Both the position numbers and the translations under genes were made by a program. From Priapulus caudatus (Eukaryota; Priapulida; Priapulimorpha; Priapulimorphida; Priapulidae), in NCBI RefSeq assembly GCF_000485595.1, contig NW_014577893.1, forward strand, positions 6,393-61,355: a stretch of DNA of 54,963 nt, written 5' to 3'. Positions 13,701 to 22,770 of this stretch are shown here, in pieces; position 1 is the first letter of the stretch; every line of letters starts with the position of its first letter. The notes beneath the pieces were generated by a model that saw nothing but the letters and a program-made list of their open reading frames with translations, searched no databases and was not told the DNA's origin.

Positions 13701-16700
13701 TGCTTATGGCGTCGAATGTATTGCGAGAGCCCTGTGTATGCTCGCGTAACTATGGTGAGTTGGAGTGCGCACTCCGTGTGTGGCTAGTGCTGGTGAGAGG
13801 GCTGTGATGCGGTACATATCCTTTTGTCTCTAGAACGTGAGTTGTGCGACGCGTAGTAGTGCACATCGTGACGAACTAGAATGCGTGTTGCCTCCAAGTG
13901 CAGTGTCGGAAACGTAATTGTGTGTGAGCACATGCCGTCCCGAGTGCGACCTTTCCATGATAACCCTCGCTCTGGAGTCACGAGAGTGTAAGTAGCAGCG
14001 ACCCTTCTTAGTGATCGAAGTGGCTCGAGATCACATTCTCATTGTGTTAGAGAATCTTTTTGTCGACCAGGTACGTTCAAGAGTGAGCCACTCGCCGTGC
14101 GTCATCTATCTGGCGTATCAACGGTCACAGGGCTTTACTTGATTAGCATGAGTCTGAATGCCGAGTGTGGGGTAGTGAGTGCCTCTTCTGGACGTGTTGG
14201 TCACACTGGCTGTCACTTCGTGCCCACGCAGACATCTCTCGGCTCTAAACAGTGACTTGGTTGAAGCGATCATGACTCTGCATATGAGCGATTCTATGCT
14301 TCGATCGTTAGTAGCGGCGAGTCCTTCTCTTCGTTACTAGATCTCTCGACCACCTTTTCTGCACGACTAGGTCGCGTTGAGAGAGTCTCTCTATGTTGAG
14401 CTAGGTTGACGGATGTGTGCGTATGCTGCCGGGACAATGAAGGGTGGCGAGTGTCGCGCCATTGGCCCGACGTTACATCAATGTTGGTATTGGATGTGCC
14501 GATGGTGTCGTGCTAAATCCTGTGACTCGTATGGTGGCGCGACTGCAGAGTCTCCTCGCCGCGTCATATACCTGTGATGAGCTCTGAGGCACGCGTGTGA
14601 GTGGATAGTGTGGTGATGGAGTGCTCTGTGATTCTGGTAGAGTTCAAGTCGCGATTGGGCAGACATGTGGGCCCGTGTAACAAAGGGTGAGTAGCCGTGC
14701 TGCCTGCCAGTGTCGAATAATAGCTCGTTATAGATGGTCGAGTGTGAGAGTTGGGTACGTGGTCTGGCTAAGAGATGGCTGAGATGTGGTAACATTTTGT
14801 CCATTCGTGGTTGAGCGCGCAGTGTGCTAGGGGATTAGTGTGTGAAGAGGTGTGTAGGCGGCTTGCTGTGCGATTGAATGCCGAGATACCATACGTGCTG
14901 TTCACTATTTGTGGCGAGTTAGTGCCAAGCATGATGCTCTTGTGCAGATTTGTATATGATGTTGTGTGTCAGAATTCGTATGTGTTGGAGGTGCGTTGGG
15001 AGGTCAGCTGCGAATCCGAGTACCTATGGTCGAGAGGAGCTGGCGAGGTCATTTGGGGTTAGGGACCAGTCGCTGCATCGCGAGTTCAAGTCTCTGGTGC
15101 TTGATGAGTGTGGGTAGTGGAGAGGCGCCTGCGCGATACGCGCTCAACAAATATGGGTGGGATCAGTGGGTAGTGATGAGCAGAGGGCTGTACTGTGTAA
15201 TATGTGGCCTAGGAGTGTGGCGAGTAGTTGGGAGGGTGCCGGCGATGCGGTAATATGTTGCTGAGCGAGTGTGGGTGGCAGTGTGGCGAGTGGCTGCGAT
15301 GCGGTGAATTGTGGTTGAGGAGTGTGGGGTACTGTTGAGCTGTGATGCGGTTATAGGTGGTTGACGAGCTGTGGGGTAGTGTGAGAGGGGCTGCGATCGC
15401 GGTAATATGTGGTTTCCGCCGCCCGTGCATCCGTCAACAATGGGCACAAAATCTAAAACGGCTCGACGTACGGATTCGAAAGTCGGGACCGTGGGGGGTG
15501 GGGTAATCCGAACAAACGAGTTTGAGATGCTCGCAAGCTGGGGGTCAAAGGTCAAAGTCCAGAGGTGTAAAAGAAGGGGAATACATTCGCCTTCCCTTAA
15601 CTTAAGGTAATAGGGAGGTCAAATGCGGCAGATTGGCGGGCACAAATTTTTTAAATGGCTCACCTAGGTGCGTGATAAGTGACGGTCGTATGCATCATGG
15701 TAGGAAAAGCCCATCACTGGTCGCCGAAATTTGGAGGTCACAGGTCAAAGGCAATGGGTGCAACCGGGGCAGATTTTAGACATATTTTCTGAGGACATGT
15801 GCCTGAACGGAGCGATTGAAAAACTTTTTTGTTTCCAGCGTGACCGTATCAATTTTTATGGCTTTATTAGAAAGGACCGAGATGAAATGTAACTTGTCCG
15901 CTGACATGCCGAAGAGAGTGTCGGATAACCCTGTTTGACCGCTCAAGAGGAGGGTTAAACATGCATTTGTATAACTGTCTTAGAAAGAATTTTACTTGGC
16001 ACGGGTTTGCTAGTAGAATCTTATACATGCCGTGGACGCTAATGAGGCCTATCAACTGTCACGGAGTGAAATTTCAAAAAAGCTACAATATTGGTTGAAA
16101 GAAAGGTTTATGCTCCTTAAATCGTATAATTCTATGGCATTCTTGTAGCTGTCAGTTGTGTTACATGTAACTTATGTGCCACACTTGCCAGTACCACCTA
16201 CCAGTCAGCATGTGGTGGTGATATTACCTGGTGCTAGTTTTTTGCCATGAGTTAATTAGTTAGCAGGTTGCGCNNNNNNNNNNNNNNNNNNNNNNNNNAG
16301 CCTGTAGGGTACGTACGATCCCGTTTATCGCTGATAGGGTCCTGTCCCAGCCCAGGGTACTTATCGGAGGCGGTACCTGCGGTAGGCAATTCATATAATT
16401 ATCGGAAGTTTACATCGGGAAGGTTACTTACGTCACAGTATAGCGATATGTTCGCTGCGTACCTGCATTGTCCCACCGATACGCTACGTTATTGCCCATT
16501 GACTCTTGACGTGTTTGTACGCTCCATTTCGGCACCAGCTGCGATGGCGTATATTCATCCTCGCACTTGACTGCTATTCTATCAGCGCAGACTATCACGC
16601 AGACTTGATGCCTGTGCGGCTAGGCTGCGAAGCCCCGTTTTTGCATATTTTCATGTGTGCCCGCCAATTCTTTATGGACATTTCCCTCCCTATACCTTAA

Positions 16701-18414
16701 TTTACGGGAGGAATGATTCCCCCTCTCTTTTTAGGACACACCTCCTTGACCTTGACTTCGGTGGACCCCAGCTTTCGGGACATTCCCAATACTGCGCTTT
16801 TTGAGATTTCGCACCCCCATCACCCATAACGTTCTTCGTAATATACACGTTGACTGACATTATCGCTCTTGTAAGCGGTTTAAGATTTGTGCCCACTTGT
16901 TACGAGCGTCACGACCGAAAAGATTTTAAAATACAAATTCTAATACATGCTTTCGTGTGGCGCCAGCTCTTGCTTCATTCTCACGGAGTCAAACGGATTT
17001 CATTTGCTGGCGAGACGGCCCAACGGTCTCATTGCGATTTCTTAAATGATGAGCTAAATGTAATATAGTCATTACATAGCATCGTATTATCTTAATTGTA
17101 TTTGCACTGATGTTTTTTAGAGGTTTCTGCTATGTGAGTGTGGTAACTTGAGCTGGAGGGTTTCTATGTCCCCCAGGGTACTGCCGGAACGTACTCCCTG
17201 GAAAGCGCTTATTTAAATATAAATATATCAGAGTTGAGTATTCTATATGCCGGATCTCGACACTCTCGTCACTACTCCACTTAACGTATGTCTATGGGGA
17301 CGGTTGCCTCACGATGCACATGTTTAGGCGGTTCACTCCTGGTTATACAGAGAGTTTGCATCGCTCATTGCGTCAGTCACGAATTACACCCGTATCGGTT
17401 TCGGCTGGTTCGGGCGCTGGACCGGACATGGTTTGTTTTCCAAAATAGAATACGCACGGCTATGGGGCCCGCCTAGTGTAAGAAAGCTGTACAACTTTAA
17501 CTTACTCACATGAGTTCCCTCTTGTTCTAGTTTATGGCAGTCGTTAATTTAACTATGGTCGCACGATTTGTCGAGTTACATTTCATCTCAGCAATCTTAC
17601 GATAAACATTATAGAGCAGCATGTCTTACGCGTGATATCGGTGCTGCGGTAAATTTTTTTTGATGTTTGTTTTTGAAGCACAGTTAGTCTAATTAATATG
17701 TACATTCATGTGAACATTGGGATTACAGCGGTTCCCCAATCGCATATATCATTTAAATGCCTCGTAACAGCTTTAAGCCTTGGGCACAGCGAAGCACTCT
17801 TAACCTCGATCCGGAATGTGTAATTTCTGTATCGTGTATTTTTTGATAAGCGGGGTTATAGAAAGATGTAGGATTGGTACATTTGGGACAACATTGGAGG
17901 ATGGGTTACAGGTGGCAGCTCTCTATTTCAGCCTGTAGGCCTGCGTAGGTAAATGGATGAGTGCTTACCTATTCTGTCTTGCAAATAGTTGTTGCTACTA
18001 CGTACGATGGGAGCTTCCATCTTTAATCGTTCTGGGCTTACCTATTTGCCAATTCTTACTTATAACATGTTTCTTAAAGTTGTGCAATAATGGCTTTAAC
18101 ATTTCTAAGCTTTGGTCTGGTTATTTCAGCACCTTCACATACAATATGGTTCAGCTAGGGATGCCCAAAGCACTCTGTTTAGACTTTCTGCGCAAGCAAA
18201 GTACCATTTGCAACTTAACCACAGGTAAGTCAAATACATACAATTGAACCCTTGATTTATGCGAAAGCAACATAAAATCAATTCTTTAATGCAAATCAAT
18301 ATTTATAATACTCAATGCACATACAAAATATATGAGTTTATTTCATTGTTATACAATTTTGTTATTGTAGAGCAAGTGGAATTGCTTCAGGAGAATTTGG
18401 AGAGAATTTCATGA
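1142..18414 (+). CDS. KIAA0513: KIAA0513 homologue, eight exons
   Basis: Proposed join: 1142-1722, 2892-2940, 3153-3197, 3383-3530, 3859-4003, 4243-4323, 18130-18224, 18371-18414. The lengths sum to 1188 bases, so about 395 residues plus stop, against roughly 411 in human. Every junction is GT-AG and every phase fits. Recognition is from the family's conserved blocks: [16 protein letters not shown] then [10 protein letters not shown] and [39 protein letters not shown], and a short C-terminal helix. The first 190 residues are acidic and Ser-rich, as in the vertebrate protein. The family is cytoplasmic and poorly understood; from memory it shares a region with myotubularin-related SBF proteins. 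The human linker before the YLYTHL block is mostly missing here, so a further small exon between 3531 and 3858 is possible. Intron 6 is extremely large and contains an assembly gap. Confidence 0.85.
1746..1765 (+). repeat. Transposon-end-like 20-mer in intron 1
   Basis: CAGGAGCGTATAATGACAAA is identical to each arm of the perfect palindrome at 42603-42648 and nearly identical to the arms at 30774-30818. A 20-base identity in three places suggests a shared TIR of a non-autonomous element. No mirrored partner was found near this copy. Confidence 0.6.
2025..2325. mobile_element. MITE-like TIR element (family D) in intron 1
   Basis: Arms of about 37 bp: the left reads TTTTTAAATACGCTGTGGCT then GGTACGGCAGCCGT; the right (2289-2325) is its reverse complement with a few changes. 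A partial copy of the arm (GGAGGTACGGCAG) lies just inside the left end. The interior holds a second telomere-like array. No coding capacity, so non-autonomous. Confidence 0.7.
2203..2265. repeat. Interstitial telomere-like array, degenerate (CCCTAA)n
   Basis: About ten CCCTAA-type units with single-base variants (CACTAA, CCTGAA, CTCTAA, CGCTAA), located inside the family D element. It is more degenerate than the array at 526-564. Confidence 0.85.
2892..2940 (+). CDS. KIAA0513: KIAA0513-like exon 2
   Basis: Preceded by TTTGTTTTAG and followed by CAG|GTTCGC. It takes phase 2 from exon 1 and ends in phase 0, giving [17 protein letters not shown]. This matches the EEKAKFGEYC block of the vertebrate protein. 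Confidence 0.8.
3153..3197 (+). CDS. KIAA0513: KIAA0513-like exon 3
   Basis: A 45-base exon between TATACCCAG and GTATGT encoding [15 protein letters not shown], matching the GREWFARYVSAQ block of the vertebrate protein. Phase 0 at both ends. Confidence 0.8.
3383..3530 (+). CDS. KIAA0513: KIAA0513-like exon 4 (most conserved block)
   Basis: Acceptor TTGTTTACAG; donor AAA|GTATGT at 3531. Encodes [17 protein letters not shown] followed by [24 protein letters not shown]. These residues are near-identical in order to the vertebrate KIAA0513 core and are the main basis for naming the gene. Ends in phase 1. Confidence 0.9.
3590..3760 (+). repeat. (GT)n / (TGTGCG)n microsatellite in intron 4
   Basis: An imperfect GT-rich stretch with GTGCGTGC interruptions. 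The long reading frames through it are low-complexity Cys-Val repeats and are not genes. Confidence 0.85.
3859..4003 (+). CDS. KIAA0513: KIAA0513-like exon 5
   Basis: Acceptor ATACTCATAG gives phase 1, matching exon 4; donor AAG|GTATCC leaves phase 2. Encodes [22 protein letters not shown] and [11 protein letters not shown] then [10 protein letters not shown]. These match the IYLYTHL, QPIW and RFWNAAFFDAV blocks. The open frame extends upstream to about 3774, but that part looks like intron. Confidence 0.85.
4243..4323 (+). CDS. KIAA0513: KIAA0513-like exon 6
   Basis: Acceptor GTATTGCAG, donor GG|GTGAGG at 4324. Encodes [20 protein letters not shown] then VAFGQL, matching the MTQEERDD and NITFGQLG blocks. 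Phase 2 at the end fits exon 7, 13.8 kb away. Confidence 0.85.
4330..4830 (+). repeat. Degenerate CTCTTGTACAATCTCT tandem repeat
   Basis: Many imperfect units built on CTCTTGTACAATCTCT, roughly 15-30 bp apart, at the start of intron 6. Reading frames through it are compositional and not genes. Confidence 0.7.
4952..5292 (+). mobile_element. REP-A dispersed repeat, copy 1 (forward)
   Basis: About 340 bp starting near TTTAGCTCATCTG, through a CCGTCCGT-rich stretch, CAAATCTAAACGGCTCGACG, an AGGTCA cluster at 5133-5153 and ending near GGTAGGAAAAGCC. Other copies: 15415-15745 (same strand), 19462-19783 and 16685-17065 (opposite strand). No coding capacity; a SINE or MITE-type identity cannot be decided by eye. 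Confidence 0.75.
5133..5153 (+). promoter_or_regulatory. Three AGGTCA half-sites in DR1 spacing (potential)
   Basis: The run GGGTCAAAGGTCAAAGGTCA contains three RGGTCA half-sites spaced by one base, the layout bound by RXR/HNF4-type nuclear receptors. It is part of REP-A and recurs in its other copies. Whether it is bound is unknown. Confidence 0.4.
5293..6107. other. Intron 6 sequence, no gene seen
   Basis: AT-rich sequence with no convincing exon on either strand. Reading frames of 60-90 codons here have no recognisable domain and no codon signature. Confidence 0.5.
6110..6560. mobile_element. pogo/Tigger-like MITE with TA target duplication
   Basis: 451 bp with near-perfect terminal inverted repeats of about 34 bp starting CAGTAAAAACCCGCGTATAA and ending with the mirror image. 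TA flanks both ends (6108-6109 and 6561-6562), as expected for Tc1/mariner/pogo insertion. Internal motifs GGTTCTTA are repeated in both orientations. No transposase, so non-autonomous. Confidence 0.85.
7540..7740. other. GC-rich non-satellite segment inside the array
   Basis: About 200 bp rich in GCCGCC and GCGCGC words with no satellite unit. The longest frames are Ala/Arg-rich with no recognised domain. Possible foreign or misassembled sequence. Confidence 0.4.
9185..9540. other. GC-rich non-satellite island, largest in the array
   Basis: About 350 bp of high-GC sequence flanked by satellite on both sides. The minus strand reads in pieces such as [20 protein letters not shown] and [12 protein letters not shown], then after a frame change [15 protein letters not shown]. 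The codons are strongly G/C-ending, unlike the AT-rich exons nearby. I do not recognise the protein. It could be a fragment of a high-GC bacterial sequence joined in assembly, or a broken host exon. Confidence 0.35.
11140..11345. other. Third GC-rich non-satellite segment in the array
   Basis: About 200 bp of high-GC sequence lacking the satellite unit, similar in character to 7540-7740 and 9185-9540. No recognisable protein on either strand. Confidence 0.35.
15415..15765 (+). mobile_element. REP-A dispersed repeat, copy 2 (forward, 5' truncated)
   Basis: Begins CCGCCCGTGCATCCGTCAAC directly against the satellite and keeps the AGGTCA cluster and the GGTAGGAAAAGCC end. It carries several single-base insertions relative to copy 1. 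Copies 1 and 2 bracket the satellite in the same orientation. Confidence 0.75.
15766..16273. other. Intron 6 sequence before the gap, no gene seen
   Basis: Ordinary AT-rich sequence with no exon or repeat that I can support. Confidence 0.45.
16274..16298. other. Assembly gap (25 N)
   Basis: A run of 25 N inside intron 6 of the KIAA0513-like gene. Exons 6 and 7 lie on opposite sides of it, but their phases agree. Confidence 1.
16685..17065 (-). mobile_element. REP-A copy 4 (reverse, heavily altered)
   Basis: Aligns by eye to 19540-19783: CCTCCCTATACCTTAATTTA, CTCCTTGACCTTGACTTC, TTAAGATTTGTGCCC and GATGAGCTAAA occur in the same order. Many insertions and substitutions separate the two. Confidence 0.6.
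17158..17945 (+). mobile_element. Family A MITE copy with nested element, heavily altered
   Basis: Starts with TTTCTATGTCCCCCAGGGTA and follows the same order of landmarks as 19861-20340: ACAGAGAG, CGCACGGCTATGGG, then ACATTTGG near the far end. It is longer and much noisier than that copy. With REP-A copy 4 just upstream it repeats the 19.5-20.3 kb arrangement. Confidence 0.55.
18130..18224 (+). CDS. KIAA0513: KIAA0513-like exon 7
   Basis: Acceptor GTTATTTCAG and donor ACAG|GTAAGT. It takes phase 2 from exon 6, restoring the Gly of FGQLGTF, and encodes [20 protein letters not shown] then [11 protein letters not shown]. This matches TFTHNML and DFLKKQAVIGNL in the vertebrate protein. Ends in phase 1. 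Confidence 0.9.
18371..18414 (+). CDS. KIAA0513: KIAA0513-like exon 8 (C terminus and stop)
   Basis: Acceptor TTATTGTAG; encodes [14 protein letters not shown] and a TGA at 18412-18414. It corresponds to the EEQYKLLSDHIEQM end of the vertebrate protein. A possible AATAAA polyadenylation signal lies near 18838. Confidence 0.85.
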
Positions 18415-19080
18415 TCAGCAAGCATTGTCTTGCAATGCTGATAGTCAGATCTCACGGGTAACAGTGCAATCAACGGACCAAGATGTGACACTGACATGTG
18501 AAGGATTGCCATCCTATTCTGAGTTGTGCCATTTGGAATTTGAATACACCAATATATTGAACTGATATTAGTATTGAATCACTGTTAATCTTGATTTTTT
18601 TTTAATGAAATGTTAAACTTGTTTGCAGAGTTAAACTAATCATCTAATATATTTGTCTTATAGTATAAAAAATTATTTTTGGCAAAATCAGTTATCCAAG
18701 TGTTTTGTGAAGAGGTGGCATAATATATATTTATTGTTAAGAGTCATTTTGATTGTTTTCTTAATATATTTTTTAATAGAGAGATGTGATAAAGTAAGTT
18801 TATATGTTTATGGTGGAAGCCATACAGCAACCAGAGCAATAAAATTGTACAGCTGGTTATGCACATTAGCTATGATAAATTGTAGAGTTTGAAAAGTTGA
18901 CTGTGTATAGTCGCAGTGGCATAGGATCAAGTATATGTAGATGGGTAAATAGGGTTCATATAAAAAAATTACTGGGCACTACTAAGAATTAATTGTGTGC
19001 GCGCATTAGTTTCTGTTTTGAAAAGATGGCGTATGTCATTGTCAGTGAAGTCAGGTTGTGTCTATCTTATATCGAAATAT
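18415..19080. other. Putative 3' UTR and downstream AT-rich sequence
   Basis: AT-rich sequence after the stop codon. A 79-codon frame (18653-18892) is AT-driven and probably UTR. The AATAAA near 18838 is the first plausible polyadenylation signal. Confidence 0.45.
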
Positions 19081-19461
19081 ACAATTTCCTGTAAATGCCG
19101 TCCAAATGCTAATCTGCAACACACGCTGGCTGCCGCACGCTAGCTGCTGCACACTGACGCATAAATATATAGTGTATATTTATTGTATCCCCCGCGACGA
19201 AGTCGGCGGGGATACCATGGTTTCATGTCTGTCCAGCCGCCACCGCCGCAGACACTTTCCCTTCCGCTCTATAACTCGACCCCTAATTGACCTAGCATGA
19301 CCAAACATGGTCTACTTACACATCTTGGGGAGAAGGTGCGCAGCGTACCAAAACCAGGTCACTACGACCTTTATTTGACCTTTACCTTGACCTTGATCAT
19401 ATTTCCCTCTCGGCCCCTAATTGACCTAGCGTGACCACTTGGTATACTTACACATCTTGGG

Positions 19462-19783
19462 GAGAAAGGCTTTTCCTACCATGATGCTATACACCGACTA
19501 TCACGAGCCTAGGTCGAGCCGTTTAGATTTGTGCCGCAATTCTGCATTTCCTCCCTATACCTTAATTTAAGGAGGGAATGTTCCCCCTTCTTTTACACCT
19601 CTTGACCTTTGACCTTTGACCCCCAGCTTTGACATCCCAACTCGTTTTGACGATCCCCCCCAACGTCTCGAATATCGTGACCGTACGTCGAGCGGTTAAG
19701 ATTTGTGCCCAACTGTTGACAGACGAACGGACGGACGGACGGACGCACGCTCATGCGATTCTACAGATGAGCTAAAAATATAG
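19462..19783 (-). mobile_element. REP-A dispersed repeat, copy 3 (reverse)
   Basis: Reverse complement of 4952-5292 with good agreement, including CCTACCATGATGCTATACAC, the TGACCTTTGACCTTTGACCC cluster and GACGGACGGACGGACG. It ends at AGCTAAAAATATAG, immediately before the family A element. Confidence 0.8.
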
Positions 19784-19860
19784 TCAAACCTAGCATGCAT
19801 TTTTATTGGATTGCGATGTTTTGAGGTTTCTGCTATGTGATGTGGTAACTTGAGCTGAGA

Positions 19861-20418
19861 GGGTCTATGTCCCCCAGGGTACTGCCGGAACGTACCCTGG
19901 TACTACGGTATCTAATATGCCGGACCGCACCTCGCCTACTCCACTAACGAGTCTAGGGAGTTGCCTAGGGTCCCTGTATACAGAGAGTTGCGCCATGACG
20001 AGTCGAAAAACTATCGGTCACGTGGTCGCTGGACGACATGTTGTTTCCAAATAGATACGCACGGCTATGGGCGGTAAGAAAGTGTACAATTAAACTACCA
20101 TATGGCGTGAACGATTTGAGTTACATTTCTAGAAATCTAGATACACATATAGACACATGTCTTAGCTATAATCTCTGTAAATTTTGAGTTTTTTGAAGCA
20201 CAATTAGTCTAATTAATTACTACAGACCATTGTACAGCGTATCCATACAATGCTGTACTTAAGCGGCAGCGGTGTGGATACATTTGGAAACAACATGGAG
20301 TCAAATCCTGAGTTGGCGCAACTCTCTGTATATAGGGACCCTAGAGTCGCCTACGCCTACTCCCTAACCCTATCAGATAGTTACCACGTTCCGGCAGTAC
20401 CCTGTGGGACATAGACAC
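19861..20418. mobile_element. Family A MITE, copy 2, interrupted by a nested element
   Basis: Left end GGGTCTATGTCCCCCAGGGT and right end CCTGTGGGACATAGAC form the family A TIR pair. The interior matches 430-510 (ATGCCGGACC, CTCGCCTACTCCACTAACGA) until it is split by the element at 19967-20343. The telomere-like array of copy 1 is reduced to ACTCCCTAACCCTA. Confidence 0.7.
19967..20343. mobile_element. TIR element nested inside family A
   Basis: Inverted ends GGTCCCTGTATACAGAGAGT then TGCGCCA on the left and the mirror TGGCGCAACTCTCTGTATA then TAGGGACC on the right. CATGTTGTTTCCAAA and TTTGGAAACAACATG form a second mirrored pair further in. It sits within the GCCTA / CTAGAG sequence that is continuous in the 363-651 copy. 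No coding capacity. Confidence 0.7.
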
Positions 20419-20826
20419 TATGAGTATGAGCGTAACTTGACAGAATGTATGTATTAGTACTATTACGACATCAGTTGGCTGAAAGTCAGGGTACGGTGGG
20501 ACAATGCAGGGTACGCAGCGACATATCGTATAGTACCCCAGGGTTCTCCCTACGTTGCGCAAACGGGGCGCGCGCCCCGTTTGGGAAAACTCCCCCCTGT
20601 TTCAATCGTTGCGCCCCGTTTAAATTACCTCCGCCCCGATTAAATTCCACCACAATAAAAGTTTGCCAGCGCGGGAATAGATCGTCAAGAATTCCCACTC
20701 GACCAGGACAACCGGCGCGTGTATTTTTACCGTACCACGCATGCACTGCAGAGGGGGGGGGAGGGGCTCAATGGGACGGAAATAGAGCCTCGTAATAGAC
20801 TGGTTCAATTTTCCAATTTTTTATTT

Positions 20827-21998
20827 CATGAGGCATTTTTGAGGAAAAGCAAATTTTTCAGTGGGTTTTTCTGGAGCGGATTTTCGTGCTAAATATGAAA
20901 AATTTGTTTGTGTTTCCTATATTTGCCACTATTTTTTCCTATATTTTCCTATATTGGTCACTAGTTGGGGTCAAAGGACAATTAGTGCAAAATTCATATT
21001 TTTACAAAATATGTTTTCTTTCCCCTCCCTAATATAGATATGAAAACAAATTTTCAATATATTTCATTATAAACGCTACACAATTTGTCAAAGTTTAGAA
21101 ATTAAGGGAAAACATTAAAGAAGTATTCACGTCATTTGCAAATATCTCCTTAACGGTTGGAATTTCTTTTTTTGCCATATTGGTTGGTTTCATATAGATT
21201 TTTTTTACCAATTACCAGGGTTGTCTAGCCGCTCTATATCTGTGGTTCATGGGGACAGGGATATTATGTTTGTATTACATATTTTTGTTAATTAGCCTGC
21301 TAATTAAAGTCAATGGTCAATTAGTGCAAAATACAAATTTTCATGAAATTTGTTTAGGCTCGTTTTGTCCTTCCCTATACAAATATCCAAGGTTTTTTTT
21401 ACTTTTCCATATCTAAAACAGTATATCATGCATAAATATTTGAATTAAATGGAAAATGTGAAGGGCATTCTTGAAAAAATTGTTTGTGTTTCCCAAATTT
21501 GCCTGATTAATTAACTCATTAATTAAAGACAATGGTCAATTAGTGCAAAAATTCAAAACATGTTTTATTCAACCACCTTGATATAAATATCAAAGTCATT
21601 TTTCAATATCTTTCATATTAGGCTCTAGACAACATATCAAATATTCAAAATAAATGGAAAACATGAAAGAAACATTCATTTCTATTCTATACAATACTAT
21701 TCTATATTATGACGAATATACTATCTCCGTAACGGTTGAACTTTCTATGTGGGTTGTTTTCAGATTTTGTGGTCAGATTTTTCACATCTGTCTCTTCATT
21801 GCAATGGTTCAGGAGGGACAGGGATATTTGTTTTAGAGATTTCTGGTAATTAGCCGATAATTAAGGTCAAGGGTCAATTAGTGCAAAATACGAATTAATT
21901 AGGCAAATTTGGGAAACACAAACAAATTTTTAATATTCAGCACGAAAATCCGCTCCATAAAAACCTATTTGTTTGCTTTTCCTAAAAAATGCCTCATG
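20827..21998. mobile_element. Long-TIR element (family L), copy 1
   Basis: About 1.17 kb with long imperfect inverted ends: CATGAGGCATTTTTGAGGAA through GGAGCGGATTTTCGTGCT and AATTTGTTTGTGTTTCC on the left, mirrored on the right. The arms exceed 90 bp. The interior is very AT-rich and repeats CAATTAGTGCAAAA several times. No transposase reading frame. A second copy is at 34157-35348. Confidence 0.75.
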
Positions 21999-22325
21999 GA
22001 TCTTAAATAAGCAAATTTTTTGGACACATCAGCAATTGCTGCTCGCGATCAATGGACTATAGCTGTATAGCGTGCGCCGGTTCCACGGCGTGAATACGAA
22101 GAACCCCCAAGAAACCCTCGTTTTAACCATTACTCTTGATGATCACGCCATCAAAGTGAATGCTCACAATTCATTTACTTTGTCGCAGTATATTTGACCT
22201 TTACCTTGACCTTGATCATATTTCCCTCTCGGCCCCTAATTGACCTAGCGTGACCACTTGGTATACTTACACATCTTGGGGAGAAAGTGTGTCGCGTACC
22301 GAAACCAGGTCACTGCAACCTTTAT

Positions 22326-22357
22326 TTGACCTTGACCTTGACCTTGACCTTGACCTT
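22326..22357 (-). promoter_or_regulatory. Tandem TGACCT half-sites (potential nuclear receptor sites)
   Basis: Five TTGACC units in a row, head to tail with no spacer (AGGTCA on the reverse strand). They belong to the ~120-bp repeats of the complex. Binding is only a possibility. Confidence 0.35.
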
Positions 22358-22770
22358 CATCATATTTTCCTTCCGCTCTCTAACTCGGTCCCTAATTGAC
22401 TTAGTGCGAGCAAACTTCGTATACCTTACTTACACATCTTGGGGAGAAGGTGTGTCGCGTACCAAAACCCCTAAGGCAACCAATTTTAACATACTTGCAC
22501 ATCTCGGGCAGATGATTTGTGTAACAAACCTTTGTCTTTGTGACTTATTTAACTTTACCTACCTTCTACGTCCTTACAGAGATATTTCATTCATACTAGA
22601 TCACGGGGGATTCATGTAGTTGGCGATAACTGCCCTTTCTAGTTTTATATACTACTATATATTACTATATATTACTTACTATATATTTATGTGTCAGTGT
22701 GCAGCAGCTAGCGTGCGGCAGCCAGCGTGTGTTGCAGATGAGCATTTGGACGGCATTTACAGGAAATTGT

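Larger units (their letters stand above)
6700..15413 (+). repeat. ~50-bp GT-rich satellite array inside intron 6
   Basis: A tandem array whose typical unit contains GATGCGGTAATATGTGGTTG, AGGAGTGTGGGGTAGTGTGA and GAGGGGCTGC, about 50 bp. Clean units are visible near 8840-9080 and 15250-15410. Elsewhere units carry many small insertions and some stretches (about 12000-15000) keep only scattered words of the unit. It ends abruptly at 15413 against REP-A copy 2. Reading frames in it are artefacts of the repeat. The uneven quality looks like long-read consensus noise. Confidence 0.85.
19081..22770. mobile_element. Nested repeat complex bounded by 91-bp inverted repeats
   Basis: The ends (19083-19173 and 22678-22768) are inverted copies of 91 bp with about two mismatches by eye, including TAAATGCCGTCCAAATGCT and GCTGGCTGCCGCACGCTAGC. 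Inside, in order, are GACCTT-rich ~120-bp repeats, REP-A (reverse), a family A MITE with another element in it, about 300 bp unassigned sequence, a long-TIR element and a second set of the ~120-bp repeats. A ~97-bp direct repeat at 19371-19468 and 22193-22289 suggests that the block between them arrived later. No transposase was seen. Confidence 0.65.
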
